Source: Caldifarciminota bacterium 4484_100
GTDB taxonomy: Bacteria; Hydrothermota; Tepidihabitantia; SM23-42
Assembly: GCA_002049785.1 (NCBI GenBank)
Contig: MUKB01000038.1
Location: 1 to 8,291, forward strand
DNA: 8,291 nucleotides
Direction of reading: 5' to 3'
Shown here: positions 1-7,196 of the stretch, in pieces
Layout: each line of letters begins with the position of its first letter
Position numbering within the stretch: the stretch's first letter is position 1
Notes under the pieces: generated by a model
Databases searched by the model: none
What the model was told of the DNA's origin: nothing
Seen by the model: only the letters and a program-made list of their open reading frames with translations
Translations under genes and position numbers: made by a program

Positions 1-855
1 ATTGTCACACCTTTTAAACAGGGATTGCTTGATGAAGAGGGGCTCAGAAAGAACATCAGATTTCTACTGACAAACGATTCACAGGGGATTGTTGCCTGTG
101 CTACAACCGGCGAAAGTCCAAGCCTTAGTGATGATGAGTTCAAACGAGTTATTTCCATTGCGGTTGAAGAGTGTAAGGGACAGGTTCCAGTGATTGCCGG
201 TGCAGGAACGAATTCTACGAAAAAGACGAATAAACTCATTGAGATGGCAACAAATGCCGGTGCCAGTGCAGCGCTGGTGGTTACACCCTATTACAATAAG
301 CCGACCCAGAAGGGACTTTATGAACACTATCGTGAGGTCAGTCTACAGAGTAAAATTCCCATAATTATTTACAATGTTCCAGGAAGAACCGGTTGTAATA
401 TTCAACCCAAAACCGTTGCCCGGCTGGCAGACGAATGTGAAAATATCGTCGGTATCAAAGAAGCGAGCGGGAACCTTGATCAGGTTTCAGAAATTGTCAG
501 GCTGTGCGGAAGTAATTTTGATATATTATCCGGGGATGATTCATTGACATTTCCCATGCTGGCTCTTGGCGCCAAAGGGGTGATTTCTGTGGTCGCCAAT
601 ATCTTTCCTGCGGATGTGAGTTCGATGTGCAGTTCATTCTTCAGCGGTGATATTGCACGCGCCCGGAAGATCCATCTGAAACTCTTTCCTGTAGTCAAGG
701 CATTATTTATTGAGACCAATCCGATTCCCATAAAGAAGGCGATGGAGTTAATGGGTATGGCTGCGGGTAAACCGAGATTGCCCCTGGTGGAGATGAGCGA
801 AGAGAATACCGAAGTTTTGAAGAAGGTCCTCACTGATTATGGAGTTAGCTTATGA
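1..855 (+). CDS. dapA: 4-hydroxy-tetrahydrodipicolinate synthase, 5'-truncated by the window edge
   Basis: The enzyme condenses pyruvate with aspartate semialdehyde, the first committed step of the diaminopimelate/lysine pathway, in the cytoplasm. The frame is open from base 1 (I-V-T-P-F-K...), matching the start of the family barrel, so the true start lies upstream. 284 residues are visible against roughly 290-295 for the family, so only about ten are missing. The TTG at 25 is an internal Leu codon, not a start. Visible active-site motifs are ATTGES (paired Thr at 103-108), VTPYYNKP with its Tyr, YNVPGRTG (370-393, Tyr and the substrate-binding Arg) and GIKEASG, whose Lys (457-459) forms the Schiff base with pyruvate. 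The C-terminal ETNPIPIKKAM motif is also typical. The stop overlaps the dapB start by four bases (ATGA), indicating co-transcription and translational coupling. Confidence 0.96.
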   Translation: MVTPFKQGLLDEEGLRKNIRFLLTNDSQGIVACATTGESPSLSDDEFKRVISIAVEECKGQVPVIAGAGTNSTKKTNKLIEMATNAGASAALVVTPYYNKPTQKGLYEHYREVSLQSKIPIIIYNVPGRTGCNIQPKTVARLADECENIVGIKEASGNLDQVSEIVRLCGSNFDILSGDDSLTFPMLALGAKGVISVVANIFPADVSSMCSSFFSGDIARARKIHLKLFPVVKALFIETNPIPIKKAMELMGMAAGKPRLPLVEMSEENTEVLKKVLTDYGVSL

Positions 856-1619
856 TTAAGATTGTAGTATGTGGTATCTGCGGTCGAATGGGGAAAGAAA
901 TCATCTCCCTGGTAAACCAACTTGATGATATCGATATCGTCGGTGGGGTGGAGGCAGAAGGAAGTGGGTATATCGGTAAGACTATTGATGGAATAAAGGT
1001 ATTCAACGACATACTTGAGTGCATTGGTGAGGCCGATTGTATTGTGGAGTTTACAAACCCTAAGGCGACGATTGATAATCTCACACGTGCAGAACGGTCG
1101 AAAAAAGGTTATGTGATCGGTACAACCGGTTTCAATGAAGATGAAATTCAAATGATTCAGTCTTACTCACGTGAAATCCCCATATTTCTTGCTCCGAATA
1201 TGTCCCGGGGAGTTAATCATCTATATCGCCTGGTTGAATTAACAACCCGTAGTCTGGAAAGATACGATATCGAAATCATTGAAACTCATCATCGCAATAA
1301 GAAGGATGCACCTTCAGGTACCGCCAGGGCGATCGCTCAGATTATCGGATCGATAAAACCTGATACCGATTTTGTCTATGGGCGAGAGGGCATAATCGGT
1401 GTCCGAAAAGAGAATGAAGTAGGGATATGCTCGGTGCGTGGGGGGGATGTGGTGGGTGAACATCGTGTGCTCTTCCTCGGCCCTGGTGAATTTATTGAAT
1501 TGCGTCACTATGCTACATCAAGGAAGGCCTTTGCCTCGGGTGCAATGGATGCAGTTCGCTTTATTGTCAATAAAGGACCGGGATTTTATACGATGAAGGA
1601 CCTTATGGAAAGGGTCTGA
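852..1619 (+). CDS. dapB: 4-hydroxy-tetrahydrodipicolinate reductase
   Basis: This is the second enzyme of the diaminopimelate branch. It reduces the dapA product to tetrahydrodipicolinate with NAD(P)H. The protein is full length (255 residues, slightly shorter than the roughly 270 of E. coli). An N-terminal Rossmann motif GICGRMG (residues 8-14) is followed by GTTGF (90-94), APNMSRGVN (114-122) and the signature ETHHRNKKDAPSGTA (144-158). By comparison with E. coli, His146 and Lys150 are the catalytic pair. RGGDVVGEHRV (196-206) is also conserved. The acidic residue Glu34 is kept, but the next position is Ala35 where the E. coli enzyme has an Arg that contacts the NADPH phosphate, so NADH may be preferred (inference). 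The start at 852 is supported by GGAG at 841-844, seven bases upstream, and by the ATGA overlap with dapA. Confidence 0.97.
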   Translation: MIKIVVCGICGRMGKEIISLVNQLDDIDIVGGVEAEGSGYIGKTIDGIKVFNDILECIGEADCIVEFTNPKATIDNLTRAERSKKGYVIGTTGFNEDEIQMIQSYSREIPIFLAPNMSRGVNHLYRLVELTTRSLERYDIEIIETHHRNKKDAPSGTARAIAQIIGSIKPDTDFVYGREGIIGVRKENEVGICSVRGGDVVGEHRVLFLGPGEFIELRHYATSRKAFASGAMDAVRFIVNKGPGFYTMKDLMERV

Positions 1620-1640
1620 AGGTTTTCCTTTCTGTTCCGA

Positions 1641-2069
1641 TTATAAGAATATTTCTTTCTTTATAGGATTCGGTCCTTTTTCCTTAATATGCTGGGTAAA
1701 TGTAGTGACTACATCTCGGAAACGGCCACCTTCAGATGCAGAGATCCAGGCCAGCCTCAAACGGTCAGTCTCAAGACCCAGTTGGTCAAAGACCTTTTTG
1801 ATGAGTGCAATTCTTCTTCGAGTGTAATAATTGCCATATTGATAGTGGCAATCACCTGGATGGCATCCTGCCACAAGAACCGCATCGGCTCCTCTCAAGA
1901 GAGCGGTCAGAATGAATAGTGGATCAACCCGGCTGGAACACATCACCCGAATCGGGATCAGGGTAGGTGGCATCTGTAGCCTTGATACTCCCGCAAGGTC
2001 GGCTCCAGCATAGGAGCACCAGTTGCACAGGAATCCGATGATACGGGGTAAAAATTCTTGTTCTTCCAT
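1641..2069 (-). CDS. mvhD: MvhD/FlpD-type [2Fe-2S] electron-transfer subunit, copy 1
   Basis: MvhD-family proteins (142 residues here, the usual length) pass electrons from a hydrogenase, formate dehydrogenase or other donor to HdrA through a [2Fe-2S] cluster. The whole family pattern is present: CNWCSYAGADLAG (Cys15, Cys18), IRVMCSSRVDP (Cys44), AGCHPGDCHY (Cys69, Cys74), GNYYTRRR (79-86) and WISASEG. It is the last gene of the operon. Its ATG overlaps the stop of the preceding iron-sulfur gene by one base (TAATG), and a strong site GGGAGAGG at 2074-2081 sits inside that gene's end. It is about 60% identical by eye to the second MvhD gene at 7175-7603. The stop is only 21 bases from the convergent dapB stop. 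The partner donor is unknown because no hydrogenase or formate dehydrogenase is visible. Confidence 0.93.
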   Translation of the reverse strand: MEEQEFLPRIIGFLCNWCSYAGADLAGVSRLQMPPTLIPIRVMCSSRVDPLFILTALLRGADAVLVAGCHPGDCHYQYGNYYTRRRIALIKKVFDQLGLETDRLRLAWISASEGGRFRDVVTTFTQHIKEKGPNPIKKEIFL

Positions 2070-3136
2070 TATGCCTCTCCCAGTTCTTCAAATTCTTTTA
2101 TCTCGAAGGTCGAGATGGGGATCTTCTCTTCAAGGTTTCGGCCCGGGACATAATTGAAAAGCCTCTGGGTTTCCTCGGCAACCCTTGTAAATATTGTGCC
2201 CACCGGTATTGAGACCGGACAGACATCCGAACACATTCCGCATCCGACACAGCTCAAACTCACATGGATCATCCGACCGATATGATAAAAGATGGTGCCT
2301 GAAGGTGCCCTTAACGCACCCCTTCTCTCGAGTTCTGCCTCATAGACCCTGGGGCCCGAGTCATTATCCGCAGAATCGAAATAACAGAGGTTACAATAGC
2401 AGATCGGACAGGCTCGACCACAGGCGTGGCAGTTTATACAACGGCCAAAAATATCGATCAACCCGGGTATTCCAAGATTTTCGGTTTTTAAATTCTGCCA
2501 GGTCTTTTCTCTATACCGGGATCTTTCTTCTTTTATTGAAGATAATTTTGCAGAATCGAAATCTTCTTCAACAAGGTTGTTCTCAATACCTTGGAGTAAT
2601 TCCTCACCCCGTTCTGTCTTTATGAAGATCGTAGTTTTATTATCCCCATCGATAAGGGGAAGGATAAGGTCGGCATTTTCCGGAACAAAATTTTCACAGA
2701 GCTGGCAGCATTCGCGCAGGCCCTGTTTCTGATTTGCATTGGCAACTTTTTCTTCAATATTATTTTTTATTTCCTTGAGCGAGAGGACACCGGCACAGAC
2801 AAAACTGATGAATATCAGGTTTTCGAGGTTTGCCTGCTCTAACTTAGATAATTCATAAAAGGCCCTGAGCTCACAGGGTTTGAGCACCACCGCAATAGGT
2901 ACAGCAGGTGGTTCGATCATAGTGAGTCGGGAAAGCATTTTGCCGCCATTCGCAGGCATAACCGGTGCAGTCGGTGTGAGTTTATTGAACAGCTCTTTAT
3001 CGGTTACAAGCCCATAAAAATAGTCCTGATCATAGAAGAGGCTGAATACTCCCTTGATCTTCTGATTCTCAAATAGCGATGATAAGAGTTCTTTTATTGC
3101 ATCATCCGGGGATTTTGCAATCTTCAATGCCTTCAT
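2069..3136 (-). CDS. FrhB/FdhB-type iron-sulfur protein with C-terminal dicluster ferredoxin, paralogue 2
   Basis: 355 residues with two recognisable parts. The N-terminal ~200 residues resemble the beta subunit of F420-dependent hydrogenase/formate dehydrogenase (FrhB/FdhB): LKPCELRAF (Cys88), FVCAG (Cys114) and CCQLCENFVPENADL (Cys143, 144, 147), where that family ligates a [4Fe-4S] cluster. The C-terminal part has CINCHACGRAC (Cys233, 236, 239, 243) followed by the extra motif PICYCNLC (Cys246, 248, 251), then CVGCGMCSDVC (Cys296, 299, 302, 306), enough for two [4Fe-4S] clusters. The C-terminal layout also recalls AsrA of anaerobic sulfite reductase and sulfhydrogenase beta subunits. No signal peptide or membrane segment is seen, so it is cytoplasmic. 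The likely role is electron transfer between a soluble cofactor or partner enzyme and the Hdr-type core; the cofactor (F420, NAD(P)H, ferredoxin) cannot be assigned. AGGAG at 3142-3146 and an ATGA overlap with the previous gene support the start. Confidence 0.75.
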   Translation of the reverse strand: MKALKIAKSPDDAIKELLSSLFENQKIKGVFSLFYDQDYFYGLVTDKELFNKLTPTAPVMPANGGKMLSRLTMIEPPAVPIAVVLKPCELRAFYELSKLEQANLENLIFISFVCAGVLSLKEIKNNIEEKVANANQKQGLRECCQLCENFVPENADLILPLIDGDNKTTIFIKTERGEELLQGIENNLVEEDFDSAKLSSIKEERSRYREKTWQNLKTENLGIPGLIDIFGRCINCHACGRACPICYCNLCYFDSADNDSGPRVYEAELERRGALRAPSGTIFYHIGRMIHVSLSCVGCGMCSDVCPVSIPVGTIFTRVAEETQRLFNYVPGRNLEEKIPISTFEIKEFEELGEA

Positions 3137-4251
3137 TTTGTCTCCTGGGCATCTTCATATTCATGAAGTTCATCTTCTTTATAGGTAAGCACCGGGATCG
3201 GTTCATCTTTATCTCTTCCTGGTAGATATTCAAACATCTTTTGCACTTCATCTCCGATGAAGTTGAATATCTGACCCACCGGAATATCCATAGGACACCC
3301 ATCTTCACAGACACCGCATCCCACACAGGATAAGGACATATGGGTCATCCTACCGAGATGGAATAACATCCGGTCAACAGGAAATCTGATGCCACCCTTT
3401 TTTTCTGTCCTTATGAGATAGTCCTCTGATTCGCGTCTCAATTGATCCGTGGACTCAAAGAAACATTGACGACAGTAGCAGATCGGGCAGACCCTCATAC
3501 AGTTGTGACAGTTTATACACCCTTTGAAAAAGTTCTCGAGCCCTTCCATACCATTTGTCTGATTGTGGAGTTCTGTAAATGTCTTATTTCGAATCTCTTC
3601 CCTTCTCCTCAAGAGTTCGTTTTTTCGATTTTCCCAATCCGCGAGGTCATCAGTCGATTCAAAACCGAGCGATGTGAAGATTTCTTCTCCCTTTTTAGTT
3701 AAGGGAACGAGGATGAGGGATTGGTCATAGAATCCGATATGGAGGTCTGAATTAATTTCCTGGTTACTGAAATGGTTGCAGACCCGACAGTTTGGACGAA
3801 GACCTTCGGGTTCCCATTTTTCAAGGAGCGAAGAGAACGATTTGTCGTATTTTTCCGGTTCGATAATATAGTCTGCTGTTTGATATACACCCGGGCAGTC
3901 AAGGCTCAAGAATGAGACATCTTCGAGTGTTACCTGCCTCAACTTTGATAGTTCAATCATCGCCCTTATTTCACAGGGTCTCATAACACATAATATCTTA
4001 TATTTCAGTTTGCCGAGTCGGGTAAGGTCTTTAAATGCCCTTGCACCCTGAACCGACATTATTGGAGGAAGCGGGATGCAGTCCTTAAGAATATTTTTAT
4101 CTTTTATCAATAGATATGTAAATGATTCACCGGTAGGAACCCTTACCGGCACAAAGACCGCATCGAAAATCTGTTTTGAAATCAGAGACTCAAGAATTTC
4201 TCTTATTTTAGTATTTATATTATCTGAGTTTTTTATAATTTTTCCCTTCAT
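3133..4251 (-). CDS. FrhB/FdhB-type iron-sulfur protein with C-terminal dicluster ferredoxin, paralogue 1
   Basis: 372 residues, a tandem paralogue of the gene that follows it. The cysteine pattern is the same: MRPCEIRAM (Cys93), LDCPG (Cys119), CRVCNHF (Cys155, Cys158), CINCHNCMRVC (Cys245, 248, 251, 255), the added PICYCRQC (Cys258, 260, 263) and CVGCGVCEDGC (Cys309, 312, 315, 319). The stretch FHLGRMTHMSLSC before the last cluster is nearly the same in both paralogues. The N-terminal half fits the FrhB/FdhB flavin/[4Fe-4S] domain without that family's usual N-terminal ferredoxin. The C-terminal half is a two-cluster ferredoxin that could pass electrons on to HdrA or MvhD. It lies directly after the long HdrA gene with an ATGA overlap, and no strong Shine-Dalgarno site precedes it, so translation is probably coupled. 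It has no CCG domain, so it is not a HdrB. The tandem pair may form a heterodimer (inference). Confidence 0.75.
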   Translation of the reverse strand: MKGKIIKNSDNINTKIREILESLISKQIFDAVFVPVRVPTGESFTYLLIKDKNILKDCIPLPPIMSVQGARAFKDLTRLGKLKYKILCVMRPCEIRAMIELSKLRQVTLEDVSFLSLDCPGVYQTADYIIEPEKYDKSFSSLLEKWEPEGLRPNCRVCNHFSNQEINSDLHIGFYDQSLILVPLTKKGEEIFTSLGFESTDDLADWENRKNELLRRREEIRNKTFTELHNQTNGMEGLENFFKGCINCHNCMRVCPICYCRQCFFESTDQLRRESEDYLIRTEKKGGIRFPVDRMLFHLGRMTHMSLSCVGCGVCEDGCPMDIPVGQIFNFIGDEVQKMFEYLPGRDKDEPIPVLTYKEDELHEYEDAQETK

Positions 4252-5900
4252 CTAAGTATCTCTCTTGCTTCATAATAAAGTTGTTGATTCGTAAAGTGGC
4301 GGTGGCTTGCTGCACCTGATGGGCAGGATGCGGCACAATTTCCACAACCACGACATAAAACTTCGTTCACAACTGAGATATGCTTACGTTCGTCGATGGA
4401 TACTGCACCGTAGGCACAGACCTGGACACAGATCCCACAACCCATACAGAGGGAATCAGAGATTTCTGATGCCTTCGCCTCGATCGGTAATTTTCTTCCT
4501 GGAATCAATGCAGAAAGTATTCGTCCCGAGGCTGCCTTTGCCTGTAGTATCGATTCTTTAATATCCTTTGGTCCCTGGCAGGTCCCGGCGATAAATATTC
4601 CATCGGTCAGGGTTGAGACCGGCCCTAATTTAATATGCTCTTCCTTAAAGAATCCATAATCGTCCACCGCGATATTCAGCATTTGAGCAAAATCTTTAGT
4701 CTCTGGATTCGGTATCAAGCCGGTCGCGAGAATCACGATATCGACATTCAGATGCTTTTCTGTTCCATCCCCTGACCCGTACTTGAGTTCCAGTTGATTC
4801 CCATTTTTGCCAACACCAATTTTATCAAATCGGATGAACTCAATACCTTTTTCCCTGGTCTCTCTATAAAATTTATCATATTCCTTCCCTGGCAGGCACA
4901 ATTCCTGATAGAACTGAATAACCTTGATATCCGGTCTCTTCTCTTTTATCAGATGGGCAAGTTTCATCGAATTGACGCAGCAGAACTTTGAACAGTAACC
5001 AAGTTTTTCCCGACCCACACAGTGGATTATTGCAAGCGCTTTTGATTCGTCTGGAATTTTTGTCAGCCCCTCTTTTTCAAATTGAAGTGCGGTGTAGACA
5101 TTCTTCAGTCCATAACCAAATTGGTCCATCCCTTCGGGAACAAATTCCTGCGCACCAATTCCCAGAACAATGGAACCAGCCTTTAAGCTGATTTCCTTCT
5201 CTTTGTTAATTATCGTTACGATAAAGTTACCGAAGAAGCCGAGGATCTCTTTGACCTGACTATCTTCAAAGACCTTGATCTGGGTCTGGTTATTGAACTC
5301 GGCAATCTTTTCCTGGAGAAGCCTCTGGGGATCCAGCATACCTGGAAAGAGCCGTTTTAGATTCTTGAGCATACCTCCGAGCTTATCTTTGTCGATGAGA
5401 TAGACAGTTCTACCTTGCTGGGCAAGACTGAGTGCGGTTTCAATTCCGGTCATACCTGCACCGATGACCACAACATCGGGGTTGGCTTCGATCTCCTTCT
5501 CGTGCAATTTACTGTGAAATCTCACCCGATTGATTGCTGCACGAATCAGGCGGAGGGCCTTTTTCGTTGCCAACCCTTTATCCGGAGTCATCCAGGCGCA
5601 CTGCTCCCGTATATTCACCAGTTGTAAAAGGTATGGATTTAGTCCAGCCTGGGACAGAACCTCCATAAAAGTTGATTCATGCTGTTTCGGGGAACAGGCG
5701 GCAATCACAATATGGTCGAATTGATTCTGTTTGATCGATTCAGCAAGGAATTTTTTACCCTCTTCTGAACAGAGCAGTCGGTGCCGCTCGATCCCTGCAA
5801 CTTTATTTTCTTTATTTATAAATTCGGCAATCTTATCTAAATCTATTGCCTCGGCAATATTGGGTCCACATTCACATAAGAAAAGACCTATTCTTGACAT
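4248..5900 (-). CDS. hdrA: HdrA-like FAD/iron-sulfur protein, long form lacking the inserted ferredoxin
   Basis: HdrA is the flavin subunit of heterodisulfide-reductase-type complexes, where FAD can bifurcate electrons. This 550-residue protein starts with the HdrA N-terminal domain: IGLFLCECGPNI (Cys9, Cys11), LLCSEEG, AACSPKQHE and NIREQCAW. The FAD Rossmann motif VVVIGAGMTGIETA (143-156), HCVGRE with YCSKFCC (Cys294, 303, 307, 308) and FIAGTCQGPKDIKES (436-450) follow. The C-terminal ferredoxin has CMGCGICVQVC (485-495) and CRGCGNCAASC (516-526). The ferredoxin domain usually inserted after the first FAD segment is absent. The start at 5900 is preferred over an in-frame ATG at 5930: it gives the conserved family N-terminus, has GGGAG five bases upstream and follows the preceding stop by one base, whereas 5930 would add ten unrelated residues overlapping that gene. 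QmoB-like proteins are an alternative relation, but the MvhD part is a separate gene here. Confidence 0.88.
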   Translation of the reverse strand: MSRIGLFLCECGPNIAEAIDLDKIAEFINKENKVAGIERHRLLCSEEGKKFLAESIKQNQFDHIVIAACSPKQHESTFMEVLSQAGLNPYLLQLVNIREQCAWMTPDKGLATKKALRLIRAAINRVRFHSKLHEKEIEANPDVVVIGAGMTGIETALSLAQQGRTVYLIDKDKLGGMLKNLKRLFPGMLDPQRLLQEKIAEFNNQTQIKVFEDSQVKEILGFFGNFIVTIINKEKEISLKAGSIVLGIGAQEFVPEGMDQFGYGLKNVYTALQFEKEGLTKIPDESKALAIIHCVGREKLGYCSKFCCVNSMKLAHLIKEKRPDIKVIQFYQELCLPGKEYDKFYRETREKGIEFIRFDKIGVGKNGNQLELKYGSGDGTEKHLNVDIVILATGLIPNPETKDFAQMLNIAVDDYGFFKEEHIKLGPVSTLTDGIFIAGTCQGPKDIKESILQAKAASGRILSALIPGRKLPIEAKASEISDSLCMGCGICVQVCAYGAVSIDERKHISVVNEVLCRGCGNCAASCPSGAASHRHFTNQQLYYEAREILR

Positions 5901-5901
5901 T

Positions 5902-7155
5902 TTAGCTCCCGGTGAGATGGAGTGCGGCACCGGCCGCAGCCTGGGCCTGGAGAATTACATCCTGCATAAAGTTGGGTCCCTGGGCACAACCAGCAATAAA
6001 GATCCCGGGTCGGTTCGATTCTATTGGATTGAGTTCAGTAGTTTTGAAGAATCCGAATTGTTCCTGCTCCAATTTGAGTAGCTGGGCAATCTCTTTGGCT
6101 CCGGGATGGGGTTCAACCGGTGGTGCCAGAACCACCATATCAACATCGACCGTCTTGTTATCTTCATAGGTGAGGCGCAATCCTGCACCATTCTCTGAAA
6201 TAGATAGCTTCTCTGTTCTTATCAGATTTATCCCCTTTTTCATTACCTCCTGGAAGAATTTTTGACTTCCCTTACCCGGAATAGAAAGTTCTTTATAGAA
6301 TTGATACACCTTTACCCCGGGAATCTTATCTAAAGCATAATGGGCAAATTTTGTCAGATATAGACAACAGATCTGAGAGCAGTAGCCCTTCTCTTCCCGG
6401 CCAACACAGTGGATGAATGCAATCGATTTTGGTGGGTTGCCATCACGGGTCAGGATCTCTCCTGAGGTGGGTCCATTTGATGCCCTGAGCCTTTCGAATT
6501 CAAATGCGGAAAATATATTCTTAAATTTTTTATAACCCAAATCAGGGAATTTTCCCGGGTCGGACAATCTAAATCCGGTGGCGATAATGATCGATCCGAC
6601 CGTTACTGAGAGTTCTTCGTCCTTATCATCATAGATGATGGCATCGAACATACAGGCCTCTTTACAGGCCTGACAATCTTCACCCTTTGCCCGAAGGCAT
6701 CTTTTCATATCAATCGCAGGAACATTGGGCAGTGCTCCGGAACAGGCCAGATAGATCGCCTTTCGCTTGGATAATCCTTCTTCAAACTCATTGTCGAGAC
6801 TGACTGGACAGGGCTCAAAACAGGCTGCGCAACCGATACAGTTGACCAAACTTACATACCTTGCCTTCTTCAAAATCTTCACCTGGAAATTACCCGGTTC
6901 GCCTTTGATCTCTTTCACCTCACTCAGAGTTAATAGTTCGATATTCTTATTTTCCAGAACTTCAGACTGTTTGGGGGCAAGCATACAAGTAGCACATTCC
7001 ATCTGGGGAAAGACCTCTTCTGATTTGATTACGGAACCGCCGAAATAGGGTTCCTTTTCTATGAGAAAGACCTTGCGCCCAGCCCGGGCACATAGGAGGC
7101 TGGCCTCAATTCCGGCCAGACCCGCACCGATCACCAGAATATTTTTTTCTTTCAT
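5902..7155 (-). CDS. HdrA/QmoA-like FAD/iron-sulfur protein, short form with the inserted ferredoxin only
   Basis: 417 residues. It begins directly at the FAD Rossmann motif NILVIGAGLAGIEA (5-18), so the HdrA N-terminal domain is absent. ECATC (Cys54, Cys57) follows, then the HdrA-type inserted ferredoxin: CIGCAACFEPC (Cys106, 109, 112, 116) and a second set Cys153, 161, 164, 168. HCVGRE and YCSQICC (Cys250, 259, 263, 264) match the long HdrA. The protein stops soon after the last FAD segment (GIFIAGCAQGPNFMQD, 384-399), so the C-terminal ferredoxin is also missing. It is thus the complement of the neighbouring 550-residue protein, and the two probably form a pair as QmoA and QmoB do. Where the long form has PKDI near the FAD, this one has PNFM. 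The length is close to QmoA, but no adenylylsulfate reductase gene is in view. No Shine-Dalgarno site is visible before its ATG. Confidence 0.85.
   Translation of the reverse strand: MKEKNILVIGAGLAGIEASLLCARAGRKVFLIEKEPYFGGSVIKSEEVFPQMECATCMLAPKQSEVLENKNIELLTLSEVKEIKGEPGNFQVKILKKARYVSLVNCIGCAACFEPCPVSLDNEFEEGLSKRKAIYLACSGALPNVPAIDMKRCLRAKGEDCQACKEACMFDAIIYDDKDEELSVTVGSIIIATGFRLSDPGKFPDLGYKKFKNIFSAFEFERLRASNGPTSGEILTRDGNPPKSIAFIHCVGREEKGYCSQICCLYLTKFAHYALDKIPGVKVYQFYKELSIPGKGSQKFFQEVMKKGINLIRTEKLSISENGAGLRLTYEDNKTVDVDMVVLAPPVEPHPGAKEIAQLLKLEQEQFGFFKTTELNPIESNRPGIFIAGCAQGPNFMQDVILQAQAAAGAALHLTGS
5906..5910 (-). promoter_or_regulatory. Shine-Dalgarno site that fixes the long HdrA start
   Basis: On the minus strand GGGAG lies five bases before the ATG at 5900. 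It sits within the last codons of the short HdrA-like gene, whose TAA stop (5904-5902) is separated from the ATG by one A. This placement favours the 5900 start over the in-frame ATG at 5930. Confidence 0.75.
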
Positions 7156-7158
7156 TTT

Positions 7159-7196
7159 TCAATAAACGGTTTTTTCAATCAATAAAGGGTTTTTTC
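7159..7196. repeat. Tandem 18-base repeat (period 20) at the MvhD copy 2/short HdrA junction
   Basis: Two copies of an 18-base unit, TCAATAAA(C/G)GGTTTTTTC, lie at 7159-7176 and 7179-7196 and differ at one base (7167 against 7187). The right-hand copy encodes the last residues of MvhD copy 2 (KKPFI), and the left-hand copy lies in the gap before the short HdrA-like gene. Collapsing them to one copy would make the MvhD frame end ...KKPFIEK with a TGA overlapping the next ATG (ATGA), which suggests a small duplication. Confidence 0.8.

Noticed and set aside
25..27. TTG as the start of dapA
   Set aside because: The frame is open to base 1 and the preceding residues (I-V-T-P-F-K-Q-G) match the family N-terminus, so this is an internal Leu codon of a gene cut by the window edge.
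1607..1628. Intrinsic terminator after dapB
   Set aside because: The stem is only about five pairs with a long loop, part of it lies inside dapB, and no run of T follows.
2194..2625. 143-codon open frame on the + strand
   Set aside because: It lies antisense within an iron-sulfur gene whose cysteine motifs are clear, and its translation has no recognisable motif. Similar antisense frames at 4307-4561, 5731-6081, 6767-7048 and 7301-7615 were rejected for the same reason.
2069..4251. HdrB or HdrC identity for the two tandem iron-sulfur proteins
   Set aside because: Neither has the CCG cysteine pattern of HdrB, and both are far longer than HdrC; the PCE, CxxC and C-terminal dicluster pattern fits FrhB/FdhB-like proteins.
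5901..5930. Earlier in-frame ATG for the long HdrA at 5930
   Set aside because: It adds ten residues unlike the HdrA N-terminus and overlaps the upstream gene by 29 bases; the ATG at 5900 has a good Shine-Dalgarno site and gives the conserved beginning.
5902..7155. Short HdrA as a frameshifted or decayed copy of the long one
   Set aside because: Its frame is intact, the FAD motifs are complete, and it carries a ferredoxin insert that the long protein lacks, so it is a distinct subunit and not a broken duplicate.
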